Notes under the pieces: generated by a model
The model's database searches: none
What the model saw: the letters and a program-made list of their open reading frames with translations, nothing else
Told to the model about the DNA's origin: nothing
Translations under genes and position numbers: made by a program
Origin: Acinetobacter rathckeae
GTDB taxonomy: Bacteria; Pseudomonadota; Gammaproteobacteria; Pseudomonadales; Moraxellaceae
Direction: 5' to 3'
Length of the DNA: 64,000 nucleotides
NCBI RefSeq assembly: GCF_015627125.1
Contig: NZ_VTDO01000009.1
Span: 22,982 to 86,981 of the forward strand
In this document: positions 47,800 to 57,322 of the stretch, piece by piece
Position numbering within the stretch: position 1 is the first letter of the stretch
How the letters are laid out: every line of letters starts with the position of its first letter

Positions 47800-48288
47800 T
47801 CATTCTTGCTCTAAATCTAGTAAATACTGTTTATTTTTAAGGCCTCCTGCAAAGCCTCTTAAATCACCTTGTTTTCCCACCACACGATGACACGGCACAA
47901 TAATCGACAACGGATTGTGAGCAATCGCTGTCGCAACCGCCCTAACAGCTTTTGGACGATCAATATGGGTGGCTAAAATACCATAAGATGTGGTTTTACC
48001 CCGTTCAATTTCACATAAAGCTTGCCAAACTTGTTTTTGAAAGTCTGTGCCTTTTAAAAATTTAGTGGGGACATCAAAACATTGGCGTTCATGGTTAAAA
48101 TATTGATTTAACTCATGTCTTGTCTGCAATAAAAGATGATGTTCATTGCTGTGCGTATATTGCTGTGAAGCATATGGCGTTTTACAATCATCAAGCCAAC
48201 AAATGGCCACCAATGCCTCATTATCAGCAATTAAGCGTAATTGCCCAACAGGGCTAGACATCTGCGTTTCAAACAATTCAGATGACAT
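47800..48288 (-). CDS. ogt: Methylated-DNA-protein cysteine methyltransferase
   Basis: A 162-residue suicide DNA-repair enzyme that removes methyl groups from O6-methylguanine. The acceptor cysteine lies in SIIVPCHRVVGKQGDLRGFA. The helix-turn-helix part carries FQKQVWQALCEIERGKTTSY, and HIDRPKAVRAVATAIAHNP holds the arginine finger region. The ATG at 48288 is chosen because AAGGAG lies 6 bases before it. The hairpin upstream is noted separately. The length fits Ogt rather than the two-domain Ada. Confidence 0.95.
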   Translation of the reverse strand: MSSELFETQMSSPVGQLRLIADNEALVAICWLDDCKTPYASQQYTHSNEHHLLLQTRHELNQYFNHERQCFDVPTKFLKGTDFQKQVWQALCEIERGKTTSYGILATHIDRPKAVRAVATAIAHNPLSIIVPCHRVVGKQGDLRGFAGGLKNKQYLLDLEQE

Positions 48289-48300
48289 CACATTCTCCTT

Positions 48301-48342
48301 ATAAAAGATAGGCAAGTATGAAATACCACACTTGCCTATCTT
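48301..48342 (-). terminator. Strong hairpin between rpe and ogt, abutting the ogt ribosome site
   Basis: Arms AAGATAGGCAAGT (48305-48317) and ACTTGCCTATCTT (48330-48342), 13 perfect pairs. On the minus strand the second arm is followed by TTTTAT and immediately by the AAGGAG of ogt. It reads as a terminator for rpe or as an attenuator in the ogt leader. Confidence 0.8.
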
Positions 48343-48407
48343 ATGAAAATTTCAGTAATACACCTGCATCTGCTTGATCTTCACACACAGCAATGCCTTA
48401 TTACTTA

Positions 48408-49079
48408 TTATACCTGTGCTAATTCTGCACGCATTTGATCAATCACTGTCTTATAGTCAAGTTGATTAAAAATTGCTGAACCTGCCACAAACATATCTGC
48501 ACCCGCCTCGGCAATCGCTCGAATATTTGCAGGGCCCACGCCACCGTCTACTTCTAAACGAATATCTCGACCACTGGCATCAATAATTTTGCGTGCTTGA
48601 CGAAGTTTTTCTAGGGTCATTGGAATAAATTTTTGTCCACCAAAACCTGGGTTTACACTCATCAATAAAATTTGGTCAACTCTATCTAACACATAGTCTA
48701 AATAATGTAATGGCGTTGCAGGGTTGAAGACTAAACCTGCTTTTGCACCGCCTGACTGAATCAGTTGTAATGAACGATCTATATGGTCGCTGGCCTCTGG
48801 GTGAAAAGTGATAATGTCAGCCCCTGCTTCTAAAAAATCACCAATCATACGGTCAACAGGCGACACCATTAAATGGACATCAATTGGTGCTTTAATACCA
48901 TAGTTTTTTAATGCCTTACATACACCTGCACCAAAAGTCAGGTTCGGTACATAATGATTGTCCATTACATCAAAATGAACCACATCTGCACCTGCTTCAA
49001 GGACTTTTTCAACATCTTCACCTAAACGTGCAAAGTCAGCTGATAAAATAGAGGGTGCAATTAAATATGGCTTAGACAT
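48408..49079 (-). CDS. rpe: Ribulose-phosphate 3-epimerase
   Basis: Rpe interconverts ribulose 5-phosphate and xylulose 5-phosphate in the pentose phosphate pathway. The 223-residue TIM barrel begins [20 protein letters not shown]. It shows [18 protein letters not shown] with the metal-binding histidine and aspartate, [30 protein letters not shown] and [13 protein letters not shown]. The ATG at 49079 is chosen because AGG lies 6 bases before it. It is followed by a terminator-like hairpin before ogt. Confidence 0.96.
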   Translation of the reverse strand: MSKPYLIAPSILSADFARLGEDVEKVLEAGADVVHFDVMDNHYVPNLTFGAGVCKALKNYGIKAPIDVHLMVSPVDRMIGDFLEAGADIITFHPEASDHIDRSLQLIQSGGAKAGLVFNPATPLHYLDYVLDRVDQILLMSVNPGFGGQKFIPMTLEKLRQARKIIDASGRDIRLEVDGGVGPANIRAIAEAGADMFVAGSAIFNQLDYKTVIDQMRAELAQV

Positions 49080-49139
49080 AAAAGACCTAATATATGGCAT
49101 GAATAGTGGTGGCTATCATAGCAAATTTGCCAATTTTTG

Positions 49140-49994
49140 TCAGTGTTTGAAGTCAACCTGACTAAAATAAGAAGCATGGAAACGCAAATGATCTGCTATA
49201 AAACTTTGAATAAAATAGTAACCATGATCATAGCCAGCATGCTCTCGCAACATCAACTTCTGACCTACTTTTTGGCACGCTTGTTTTAGTAAATGTGGGT
49301 TTAATTGCGAGTAAAATTGATCATTCTTTCCTTGGTCAATCAATACCTCAGAAAACAATGCACCTTTATGCTCGACTAATGCCACTGCATCGTGTGCTGA
49401 CCAATCACTGTCACTGGCATCACCTAAATAGGCTTGAAAAGCTTTTTGCCCCCAAGCACATTGCGTTGGGGCACAAATAGGAGCAAATGCCGAAACCGTT
49501 TTAAATTTCTCTGGATATTTCCATGCCAAAGTCAACGCACCATGCCCCCCCATACTATGCCCCATAATGCCAATTTTCTCACAATTAATCGGAAAGCTTG
49601 CTACAACATGCTCATACAACTCATCCACAATATAACGTTCCATCTGAAAATGCTCAGACCACGGCGTTTGTGTCGCGTTAATATAAAAACCTGCACCCTG
49701 CCCTAAATCCCAATGTGCATCATCTGCAACCCCATCACCTCTGGGTGAAGTATCAGGCATAATTAAAATAATACCGAGCGTTGATGCGATTTTTTGTGCA
49801 TGTGCTTTAATCGCAAAGGTTTCTTCATTACAGGTCAGTCCTGCTAAAAAAAACAAAGCCATACATGGCTGGCCTTGTAGTGCTTTAGGTGGTAGATACA
49901 CTGAAAATTTACTGTCACTTTTGAGTGCTTTAGATGACCATGTGTAAATACGTTGTTCACCATCAAAACACATATTCGATTGTATTTGCTCCAC
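49140..49994 (-). CDS. fghA: S-formylglutathione hydrolase
   Basis: FghA hydrolyses S-formylglutathione to formate and glutathione, the last step of glutathione-dependent formaldehyde detoxification. The 284-residue esterase D family protein shows MALFFLAGLTCNEETFAIKA and PDTSPRGDGVADDAHWDLGQ. The nucleophile is in IGIMGHSMGGHGALTLAW, and the catalytic histidine is in HAGYDHGYYFIQSFIADHLR. The start is a GTG at 49994, supported by an AGGAGG at 50000-50005 that overlaps the stop of the upstream C13 gene. No S-hydroxymethylglutathione dehydrogenase is next to it. Confidence 0.93.
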   Translation of the reverse strand: MEQIQSNMCFDGEQRIYTWSSKALKSDSKFSVYLPPKALQGQPCMALFFLAGLTCNEETFAIKAHAQKIASTLGIILIMPDTSPRGDGVADDAHWDLGQGAGFYINATQTPWSEHFQMERYIVDELYEHVVASFPINCEKIGIMGHSMGGHGALTLAWKYPEKFKTVSAFAPICAPTQCAWGQKAFQAYLGDASDSDWSAHDAVALVEHKGALFSEVLIDQGKNDQFYSQLNPHLLKQACQKVGQKLMLREHAGYDHGYYFIQSFIADHLRFHASYFSQVDFKH

Positions 49995-50003
49995 AATGAC
50001 CTC

Positions 50004-51425
50004 CTAAGGCTGACTCATTTGTATAGGTTCAATATGATTGATTGGTATGGCAGGATTATTACTTGGAAATAAATGTTTTTCTAACTGTGGCAACATCAGT
50101 TGCATATTTTTACCCAACGCCCACTGGGGTTCAGAAGGCTCAAAACCTTGAGCACTTTCCCACTTAGAGACTGTCGCTTGTGCATCTAAAAAGGCATCAT
50201 GTAATGTTGTTTTTTCACGCATGGCCTGATCAAAAAAAGCACGACCAAAATAAGTATAGTCGGCTTGACTATTACAACCAAAAGAGGAACGATCTGCCGC
50301 AGATGCCGTAATGACCAACGTATTATCTGATTGCAATGCAGGTATAAAACTGCCCGAATAGCACGATGAAATCACAATCACACGCCATTTAATGCCTGCT
50401 TGATCTAAAGCACCACGTAACCAACGTGGGTCAACTTGACGTAAATCAATTGGGGCATTTTCTAATTCAAACTGATTGGCCAAACCGTGCGATGTCATAT
50501 ATAAAAACAGTACATCTGTGTCTCGGTTCATTTGCTGACCAATACGGTTGAGTGCAAGTTGTATACTGGTTTGTGAAGCGATTGGCAGAGTCGTGCCCGT
50601 ATCTGGGTCGTTCACGAGCTGAATAGAACGTCCTAATGTTCCAAAGCGGGTATCAAACTGTGCTTTAATCCGTTGTACTTCTGAGCTAAACACCGAATCA
50701 TAACTATCACCTGCAACACCCAAAAAATACCAATGGGTTTGTGCAAAATCACCCAACTGTATTTGATCGAGTGACTTTTTTAGCAAGTTTCCTTGAGCAT
50801 ATAACACATCTTCTGAAATGGTCGGTGCAACGTCTTCCACTTTCCAAATGGGTTGCTCTTTGACTGACATTTGCCATACCACCAAGGTACAGACCGTGGC
50901 AAACATAATGAGGCCTCGCTCCCACCATGGCCATTTTAACTCACGAGCAAATACCCAAATCACTGCAATACTTTGCCACACAAACAAAATCATAAATAAG
51001 TTCGGCAAAAAGTTATATACAGCGTCTGGTAAAAAGTTGAGAAAGTTATTGTCACCCAAGTACTGTAAAATACATTGAATCAATAAAATATTGCTATCTA
51101 AGACCAACCACAAGAGTGCAGGCACAAGCATTAAACGTGGATTATTCATCCGTTGCGATAAAAAAATACCCACAATCAATGCAATAAAAGGCCATAAGGC
51201 ATAGCTAATCAAACCTTGTGGATTCAGTGCCCCAACCTGCCCAGCAACCATCCAGCTATAAAGTGTATTGACACTACCCGCCACAACACCCCAGAACAAA
51301 AGTTGGAAAATAGATGGATGTACCACTTGCAAAGACTTACGAGAACCCAAAAACAGCCAAAGCCCTGCTGTTTGGTTACTTTTCAAATCATGCCAAAAGT
51401 TAATGGAAGGTTTTAGATCAATCAT
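50004..51425 (-). CDS. Membrane-anchored C13 (legumain/caspase-like) family cysteine peptidase
   Basis: A 473-residue protein in two parts. The N-terminal half has about five membrane helices (roughly 38-60, 72-90, 98-120, 138-160 and 170-186). The C-terminal half is a Peptidase C13-type catalytic domain from about residue 230. The dyad is His313 in YMTSHGLANQFE and Cys355 in VIVISSCYSGSFIPAL. Members of the fold include legumain and the GPI transamidase subunit; bacterial members have no settled role. The frame is open to a TTG at 51443, and the ATG at 51425 lacks a good ribosome site. The fghA start site overlaps its stop, so the two are co-transcribed. Confidence 0.85.
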   Translation of the reverse strand: MIDLKPSINFWHDLKSNQTAGLWLFLGSRKSLQVVHPSIFQLLFWGVVAGSVNTLYSWMVAGQVGALNPQGLISYALWPFIALIVGIFLSQRMNNPRLMLVPALLWLVLDSNILLIQCILQYLGDNNFLNFLPDAVYNFLPNLFMILFVWQSIAVIWVFARELKWPWWERGLIMFATVCTLVVWQMSVKEQPIWKVEDVAPTISEDVLYAQGNLLKKSLDQIQLGDFAQTHWYFLGVAGDSYDSVFSSEVQRIKAQFDTRFGTLGRSIQLVNDPDTGTTLPIASQTSIQLALNRIGQQMNRDTDVLFLYMTSHGLANQFELENAPIDLRQVDPRWLRGALDQAGIKWRVIVISSCYSGSFIPALQSDNTLVITASAADRSSFGCNSQADYTYFGRAFFDQAMREKTTLHDAFLDAQATVSKWESAQGFEPSEPQWALGKNMQLMLPQLEKHLFPSNNPAIPINHIEPIQMSQP

Positions 51426-51535
51426 TTTTTTGCGAGTCCGCAACCACGAGGTTTATTTGAGTCATGTACGCTCGCCTTAGAGTTAAGCAATATTTCTACA
51501 CGCTGTTGCACAAGATAGATTCAAACCAAGTGTCC

Positions 51536-52348
51536 TTACTGGCTTGAATTCACCCGAAAATAGCCATCAAAACGGCATGCATCACCCAACCACTGATGCT
51601 GTGGTTCATCATCATTTAAAAATACCGCATGACGAGGGCGTTTTACAATGACTCTTTTAGCAATCTGTTGTGCTTGTAACAATAATCCATCACCCAAGTC
51701 CATTTCACCATCTTCAGGCAACAGTAAATGCAGTATTTGCATTTGTTTTTTCACTTGTGCTTGTTTTTTTTGTCGTTGATGATTTTGGTCACGCTGCGGA
51801 AACATCGGGTCAAGATAAACCACATCAACCATTTGTTTTTGAGCATGACATTGTGACAAATAGTCTTCTGCATCAGCAAACAGCAATGTAATATTGGCCA
51901 CAATGGGTGCTAAAAACGCATCTTGCTGGGCTTGCCGATACGTTTCTTCAAGTAACGTAAATAAAACAGGATGACGCTCAATGAGTGTCACCTTGGCTCC
52001 AAACTTAGCCATCAATAAACTGTCATGGCCTAAACCTGCAGTTGCATCAATTAAATACGGCTGATCATTGGCTTGCGTAGCTCGTACGAGCATTTCTGTT
52101 TTTAGTGTTGCTCGTTTTAAACGCCCAATTTCCGCGACCCAATCAGGCTGCATTTTCATGCCACTGGCAGTTAAGCTTAAACCATCAACATCCAATACCA
52201 ATGCAAGCACTGGGTTTAAACGCAAAAACTTGGCATTAATCAGTGCTATTTCTTGGGCATTTATTTCTACGCCACGCCTGAGCAAACGCGTTTGTAAGTC
52301 AGGCAACTGATCTGCACATGACGGCGTATACCAACAGGTCAAACGCAT
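51536..52348 (-). CDS. rsmJ: 16S rRNA (guanine(1516)-N(2))-methyltransferase RsmJ
   Basis: RsmJ methylates G1516 of 16S rRNA with SAM. The roughly 270-residue protein carries the SAM motif [40 protein letters not shown] is the catalytic D-P-M-F-P block, and [20 protein letters not shown] is the family's C-terminal signature. The ATG at 52348 overlaps the uppP stop by one base (TAATG), which sets the start; an in-frame start at 52375 lies inside uppP. It forms tsaB-uppP-rsmJ. The C13 gene begins 110 bp downstream. Confidence 0.93.
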   Translation of the reverse strand: MRLTCWYTPSCADQLPDLQTRLLRRGVEINAQEIALINAKFLRLNPVLALVLDVDGLSLTASGMKMQPDWVAEIGRLKRATLKTEMLVRATQANDQPYLIDATAGLGHDSLLMAKFGAKVTLIERHPVLFTLLEETYRQAQQDAFLAPIVANITLLFADAEDYLSQCHAQKQMVDVVYLDPMFPQRDQNHQRQKKQAQVKKQMQILHLLLPEDGEMDLGDGLLLQAQQIAKRVIVKRPRHAVFLNDDEPQHQWLGDACRFDGYFRVNSSQ

Positions 52349-53169
52349 TACCAATGCACCCAACCTGTGAACCATGTTAGTAAAATAAATAACCCAAACA
52401 CAATACGGTAGTACGCAAATGCCATAAAGTTATGTTTAGACACATAACGAATTAATGCACGAATCACCACTAAAGCAGATACAAAAGCCACCACAATACC
52501 AACTGCCAAGACTTCTAAATCATTGCTATGTAAGTCATGACGCATTTTGTACATGTCTAATAGACCTGCTCCCATCAGTACAGGAATACCTAAAAAGAAA
52601 GAAAATTCAGCCGCGGCTTTTCTAGAAATACCTAAAAACAACGAGCCAATAATGGTAGATCCTGAACGAGATGTACCAGGAATCAAGGCAAAACATTGTA
52701 TTAACCCAATCAGCAAGGCTTGTTTTAAACTAAAGTCATCGACTTCATGACTCACAATCGTATGCTGACGGCGTTCCGCCCAAATAATAATAAAGCCACC
52801 TACAATCAATGCAATTGCCACAGTCACCGCATTAAATAAATAGGCCTTTAATGTTTCACCAAAAGTTAAGCCAATCAGCATAATAGGAATGGTGGCAACA
52901 ATAAGGTTAATACTTAAACGTCTACCTTGGGCATTTCCTGTCAATGCACCAATCAATGATCCCCACAATTTACCCCAATATTCATAAATGACAGCGGCAA
53001 TTGCACCAATTTGCACAGCCACTGAAAACATATCTCTTTTCTCAGGGGTCCAAAAGTCAAGTAACTGCCCTGTTAAAATTAAATGGCCTGTACTTGAAAT
53101 GGGTAAAAACTCTGTAATACCTTCAACCAAGCCCATAAGTGCAGCTTTTAGAAGTAAAATAATATCCAT
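52348..53169 (-). CDS. uppP: Undecaprenyl-diphosphatase (BacA type)
   Basis: UppP dephosphorylates undecaprenyl diphosphate to recycle the lipid carrier of cell-wall synthesis, and its overproduction confers bacitracin resistance. The 273-residue protein has about eight membrane helices. The two catalytic motifs are [20 protein letters not shown] near the start and [20 protein letters not shown] in the second half. AGGA precedes the ATG. It lies 15 bp after tsaB and overlaps rsmJ by one base, so the three genes are probably one transcript. Confidence 0.96.
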   Translation of the reverse strand: MDIILLLKAALMGLVEGITEFLPISSTGHLILTGQLLDFWTPEKRDMFSVAVQIGAIAAVIYEYWGKLWGSLIGALTGNAQGRRLSINLIVATIPIMLIGLTFGETLKAYLFNAVTVAIALIVGGFIIIWAERRQHTIVSHEVDDFSLKQALLIGLIQCFALIPGTSRSGSTIIGSLFLGISRKAAAEFSFFLGIPVLMGAGLLDMYKMRHDLHSNDLEVLAVGIVVAFVSALVVIRALIRYVSKHNFMAFAYYRIVFGLFILLTWFTGWVHW

Positions 53170-53184
53170 ACGGTGTCCTAATTG

Positions 53185-53847
53185 TTATGCTTTGCCTTGG
53201 TCAGCAATTTTCTTCCAAGCATTATCTCTTAAATATACAGGTAGTGCATATTCAGCACTCACCCAAGCTTTTTTAGCAGCATAATACTGCCCCAAATATG
53301 CTACATCTTCTGCGGTAGCAACAATGCCACCAAAGGTTGCAAGTGGTTTTAGCAATGCAGCACCTGACCCAACTAAAGTAAACTTTATTTGTGCTTGTGC
53401 ATCCAGATAGTTCAGTAGTTGTTCTTCACCTACGGCTTGCATGACTTTATTTTCATCTAATACAAAATGAGCCAAGTACACTTCTTTCATTTTTGCATCA
53501 AGCACAGTGGTCACTTCAGTTAAACCGTGTAAACGATAAGCCGCTTGTGCCAGTGCTTGTAAAGTCGATACAGGTACAACAGGTAAATCATTGGCCCATG
53601 CCAATGCCTGTGCAACCGCAGCATTAATACGTACGCCACTAAATGAACCTGGGCCACGACTAAATGCAATCACATTTATTTGATTCGATTGTATTTCGCA
53701 CTGCTGTAAACCTTGCTCTATCATCGGCAATAAGGTTTGCGTTTGCATTTTGGCCTGATGATTCACCGTATTAAACACTAAATTTGTGTCATCAGTGATT
53801 GCCACAGAACATTGCTCATTGGCTGTTTCAAGTGCTAACAGTTTCAT
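53185..53847 (-). CDS. tsaB: tRNA threonylcarbamoyladenosine biosynthesis protein TsaB
   Basis: TsaB is the non-catalytic partner of TsaD in making t6A37 of tRNA. The 220-residue ASKHA-fold protein opens KLLALETANEQCSVAITDD. It shows VIAFSRGPGSFSGVRINAAV, the G-P-G-S-F-T/S-G-x-R block of the family. The C-terminal lobe (about 110-220) is degenerate, as expected for TsaB. It heads a minus-strand unit with uppP and rsmJ. Confidence 0.94.
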   Translation of the reverse strand: MKLLALETANEQCSVAITDDTNLVFNTVNHQAKMQTQTLLPMIEQGLQQCEIQSNQINVIAFSRGPGSFSGVRINAAVAQALAWANDLPVVPVSTLQALAQAAYRLHGLTEVTTVLDAKMKEVYLAHFVLDENKVMQAVGEEQLLNYLDAQAQIKFTLVGSGAALLKPLATFGGIVATAEDVAYLGQYYAAKKAWVSAEYALPVYLRDNAWKKIADQGKA

Positions 53848-54201
53848 GCATGCCTTTCATTAAAAAATAAATACCAAATTGACGCTATCATACGTGAGTC
53901 ATCACAACTTCGCGATAGTTTTTATGTGACGTTCGTAACCGATGCAGTACAACATCAAGCATTGGCTTTATATAAAAATATTTAGTACATACCGCTTTAC
54001 AGCCATAGGTTTCGCTTTCAGAAAGTAGAGTTCAACACCTTAGCGTAAAATCACTATCTTTTCATAGCCTTACATTAAAAGCATGCAAGATAATTTTTAT
54101 GAGATATCACCAAGCAAAAGTATGGTGTTTTTCACGTAAAATGATGCCAAACGCTTTTTTTTACGTTATGCTTAAACGCAACAGGCCAATAGAAGTGACA
54201 T
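53848..54201. other. Intergenic region between divergent tsaB and the NUDIX gene
   Basis: About 350 bases with no convincing gene. A small terminator-like stem CACCA (54108-54112)/TGGTG (54123-54127) followed by TTTTT, and an AT-rich stem ACGTAAAA (54134-54141)/TTTTACGT (54159-54166), lie in the half near the NUDIX gene. The promoters of both genes must be here but were not assigned. Confidence 0.35.
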
Positions 54202-54750
54202 ATGAATTGTTGTACACATTGCGGACAACCAACGACTAAGAAAATACCACTGGGCGATGATAAACCTCGCCAAGTCTGTTCGGCATGTGGCAATATTCAC
54301 TATGAAAACCCTAAAGTGATTTGCGGTGCATTGGTCATTTGGCAAGAGCAAATTTTATTGTGTCGGCGTGCCATTGAACCACGCCATGGTTACTGGACTT
54401 TACCTGCAGGCTACATGGAGCTCAATGAAACCATGCAGCAAGGTGCTGAGCGAGAGACTTTAGAAGAAGCCGAAGCACAGATCAACACCGAACAATTATA
54501 TTGTCTGTACGATATTCCACATATTGGCCAAATTTATGCCATTTTCAAAGCACAGCTCAAAGATGGCATCTTTGGTGCAGGCACTGAAACCATTGAAAGT
54601 CGGTTATTCCACAAAGATGACATTCCATGGGATGAACTCGCCTTTCAAAGTGTACGTAGAACCCTCACCCACTACTTTTCAGATCGAGAGCAACAACACT
54701 ATCCGTTGCATTTAGAAACACTACATCGAACTGCAGATGAACAACCCTGA
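54202..54750 (+). CDS. NUDIX hydrolase with zinc ribbon
   Basis: A 182-residue NUDIX hydrolase. An N-terminal zinc ribbon (CCTHCGQP ... CSACGNIHYENPKVICG) of the NudC/ADP-ribose pyrophosphatase type precedes the Nudix box. The box reads GYMELNETMQQGAERETLEE, followed by AEAQI, with R-E-T-L-E-E intact but the usual glycine near its end replaced by glutamate. It probably cleaves a nucleoside diphosphate derivative or NAD-like dinucleotide; the substrate is unknown. It overlaps the pabB start by 14 bases, so the two are coupled. Confidence 0.86.
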   Translation: MNCCTHCGQPTTKKIPLGDDKPRQVCSACGNIHYENPKVICGALVIWQEQILLCRRAIEPRHGYWTLPAGYMELNETMQQGAERETLEEAEAQINTEQLYCLYDIPHIGQIYAIFKAQLKDGIFGAGTETIESRLFHKDDIPWDELAFQSVRRTLTHYFSDREQQHYPLHLETLHRTADEQP

Positions 54751-56119
54751 TTCAGCCTTAATTTATTCTATGACACCTGTGTATAAACAAGCGATTACCT
54801 CATGCCCTGCTGCAACAGCAGACCTTTTGGCACAACTCTCTCCCCTGCATGGCCTTATCTATTTAGAGGACCATGGCAAACCTGTGATTGGTCTTTTGCC
54901 TAAACAGTATTGGCAAGCACAGCATGGCAAAATGCACGTATATACTCGCCAAGCTGGGTGGAACTATAGTCAGCAACCAAGCAACCAACAACACTTGCTT
55001 GAACATACCCGACCTCAAAAAATAGTAACATCGATATCTGAACATGGCTTTCATGGTGGTTGGATCGGCTTCGTGGGCTATGACTATGCTGCACAACAGT
55101 ACATTACAAGTCCATCTTGCCCACAACCTGAATTATATTTAGGCTTATATCTGTCTTATTTAAAATACGAACAACAGCAGTGGTTTTTTTATAGTCATGA
55201 GCCTGAAGCAGCAAAGATTTTTCAAAAAATTAATCAACAGCTGACCACAAAAGCATCACTGCAAACTTTTCAGCTCAACAACCTCTGCCAAGCCAAATGG
55301 GAAAGATCAAAATACAATCAAGCTTTTCAACAGGTCATTGACTACATTAAAGCAGGCGATTGTTATCAGATTAATCTCACACAGGCCTTTACTGCCCATG
55401 CACAAGGGGACTTACTCAGCACTGCAAAAGCATTTTGGACACTCACCAATGCACCTTATGCAGGCTATTTAAGACTTAAAAACTTTGAACTACTCAGTTG
55501 CTCACCTGAATTATTTATTGAGTTTGAAGCCAACCGTGTGATTAAAACTCGCCCCATCAAAGGCACTATGCCACGTTACCTTCACGACCCTCAAAAAGAT
55601 GAACAGTCCAAAAACACACTCAAACATTCAGAAAAGGACCAAGCTGAAAATGTGATGATTGTGGATCTTTTACGTAACGACCTGAGCATATATGCCGAAA
55701 CAGGGTCAGTCAAAACCAATCAGCTGTTTGACATTGAAAGTTTTCAACAAGTCCATCATATGGTCAGTGAAGTACAAGCCACCCTAAAAACACAGACCCA
55801 CCCATTACAGATGCTATTTGATGCACTGCCTGGTGGTTCAATTACAGGGGCACCAAAAATCAGAGCCATGCAAATCATTGCTGAATTAGAACAACAAGCA
55901 AGAGGTGCATATTGTGGTTCTTTAGGCTACTTCAACTTAGATGGTACAGGTTGTTGGAATATTCTTATTCGATCCATTCAAAAGTATGAACATGAATTAT
56001 CCCTATGGGCAGGCGGTGGTATCACTATTGCATCCAAACAAGATGCCGAGTACCAAGAATGTCTTGATAAAATTTTAGCCATGCAGAACTTACTCAACAG
56101 CTATTATTCAGTGGCTTGA
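54737..56119 (+). CDS. pabB: Aminodeoxychorismate synthase component I
   Basis: PabB converts chorismate to 4-amino-4-deoxychorismate using ammonia from a PabA partner, leading to folate. The 460-residue protein belongs to the chorismate-binding family. The lysine-containing motif RVIKTRPIKGTMPR is diagnostic for PabB; anthranilate synthase TrpE has PIAGT there. Further blocks are IKAGDCYQINLTQAF, NVMIVDLLRNDLS and LPGGSITGAPKIRAMQII. It overlaps the NUDIX gene. Its 3' end meets the C-terminus of the minus-strand glycosyltransferase, overlapping by 12 bases. PabA and the lyase PabC are not in the window. Confidence 0.94.
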   Translation: MNNPDSALIYSMTPVYKQAITSCPAATADLLAQLSPLHGLIYLEDHGKPVIGLLPKQYWQAQHGKMHVYTRQAGWNYSQQPSNQQHLLEHTRPQKIVTSISEHGFHGGWIGFVGYDYAAQQYITSPSCPQPELYLGLYLSYLKYEQQQWFFYSHEPEAAKIFQKINQQLTTKASLQTFQLNNLCQAKWERSKYNQAFQQVIDYIKAGDCYQINLTQAFTAHAQGDLLSTAKAFWTLTNAPYAGYLRLKNFELLSCSPELFIEFEANRVIKTRPIKGTMPRYLHDPQKDEQSKNTLKHSEKDQAENVMIVDLLRNDLSIYAETGSVKTNQLFDIESFQQVHHMVSEVQATLKTQTHPLQMLFDALPGGSITGAPKIRAMQIIAELEQQARGAYCGSLGYFNLDGTGCWNILIRSIQKYEHELSLWAGGGITIASKQDAEYQECLDKILAMQNLLNSYYSVA

Positions 56120-57302
56120 TGGTGCAATGGCATGCAATTGTTGCACATATTGTGCTATCTGCTGTTGTGTAGATGCATCTTCTTGTGTGATTAAATCTGT
56201 AAAATTTGACTGATAGGCTAAAAGCTCATGATTGAGCTGTTGTGAAAAAAAGGCTGTGTAAGCAATCTTTTCCATGCCACATAGGCCTCATTTTTTCGCC
56301 CTAATGGCAGTGCAAGCGTGAGCATTTGATAATCCAAACCATAATTTATAACATTTGGCTCTAAAGCCGTACCACATTCATGATACTGTCTATACTTTGC
56401 AAGCATGACCATGTCATAAGCAATTTGGATATCTCCTAACCGTTTATACAGCTCACTCACTTCATACAAACACTCTAAATACCTCGGACAGATATTTGCA
56501 CCTTTTAACCAAATAAAAATCGCGTGTTCAAATTGTTGGTCTTGCTGATACAGCGTACCTAAATACCGACATGCTAAATAGCTTTCCACCTTATTTTCTG
56601 ACATACATCCAATGGTGATACGTCGGTTAAACCACTCTTTAGCTTTGGCTATATTCCCATAACTATAATATGACGTTGCACAATAATACGCATAACGTGA
56701 TTTTAATAAGGGATCTTGTTCTATTTCATAAGTATCTTGCAATAAAAGTGCATCATTTAAATATTTATTAGGATCTTGGCTTCTTGCCCCAAAATGCCCT
56801 GTCTGAATATAATAATCACCAGATACCTGACAGCGTGTTACAGACTTATTTTTTCAACCAAACACTCATGTAATACACCCACCCAATGTAAGCAACCATT
56901 ATTTTTAAACAATAGCTGGCGGGTATAAAAGAAATCTCTTTCAGCACTCCTAAACTGTAGCTCATACACATCTTCATTGAGTGGCTCAGGTAAACTAAAC
57001 TGACCATGAAATCGGTCATCTGCATCAAAAATAAAAACGTAATCTGCTTTGCCTTCACACTGTGCCAAAGCAAGATTACGGTTGTGGGCAAAATTAACCC
57101 AAGTATGCTCATGCACTTCACCAGCTAACTGATGCTGTGCTAAATAGCGTTCTATCACCGATATGGTTTCATCTGTAGACCCAGTATCACAGATCACCAC
57201 ATAATCAATGTCAATATAACTACGAATATTATCGAGTGTATCTACAATAATATTCGCTTCATTTTTCACAATCATGTTTAAACAAATACTGTGCCTTGAC
57301 AT
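56108..57302 (-). pseudogene. Family 2 glycosyltransferase with TPR-like C-terminus, broken by two frameshifts
   Basis: Three successive minus-strand frames make one protein. Frame 1 (57302-56838) is a GT2 domain: SICLNMIVKNEANIIVDTLD, VICDTGSTDETISV and FIFDADDRFHG with the D-x-D metal site. Restoring one base in the A6 run (T6 at 56849-56854) joins it to frame 2, a TPR-like helical region (YAYYCATSYYSYGNIAKAKE). Restoring one base near 56268-56273 joins frame 3 (AYTAFFSQQLNHELLAYQSN), ending at the TGA at 56108-56110. With both bases the length is exactly 398 codons plus stop, which supports the reconstruction. It starts 20 bp after hisC. The acceptor is unknown. Confidence 0.8.
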
Positions 57303-57322
57303 TAGATACGCTCTTTTTTTAT

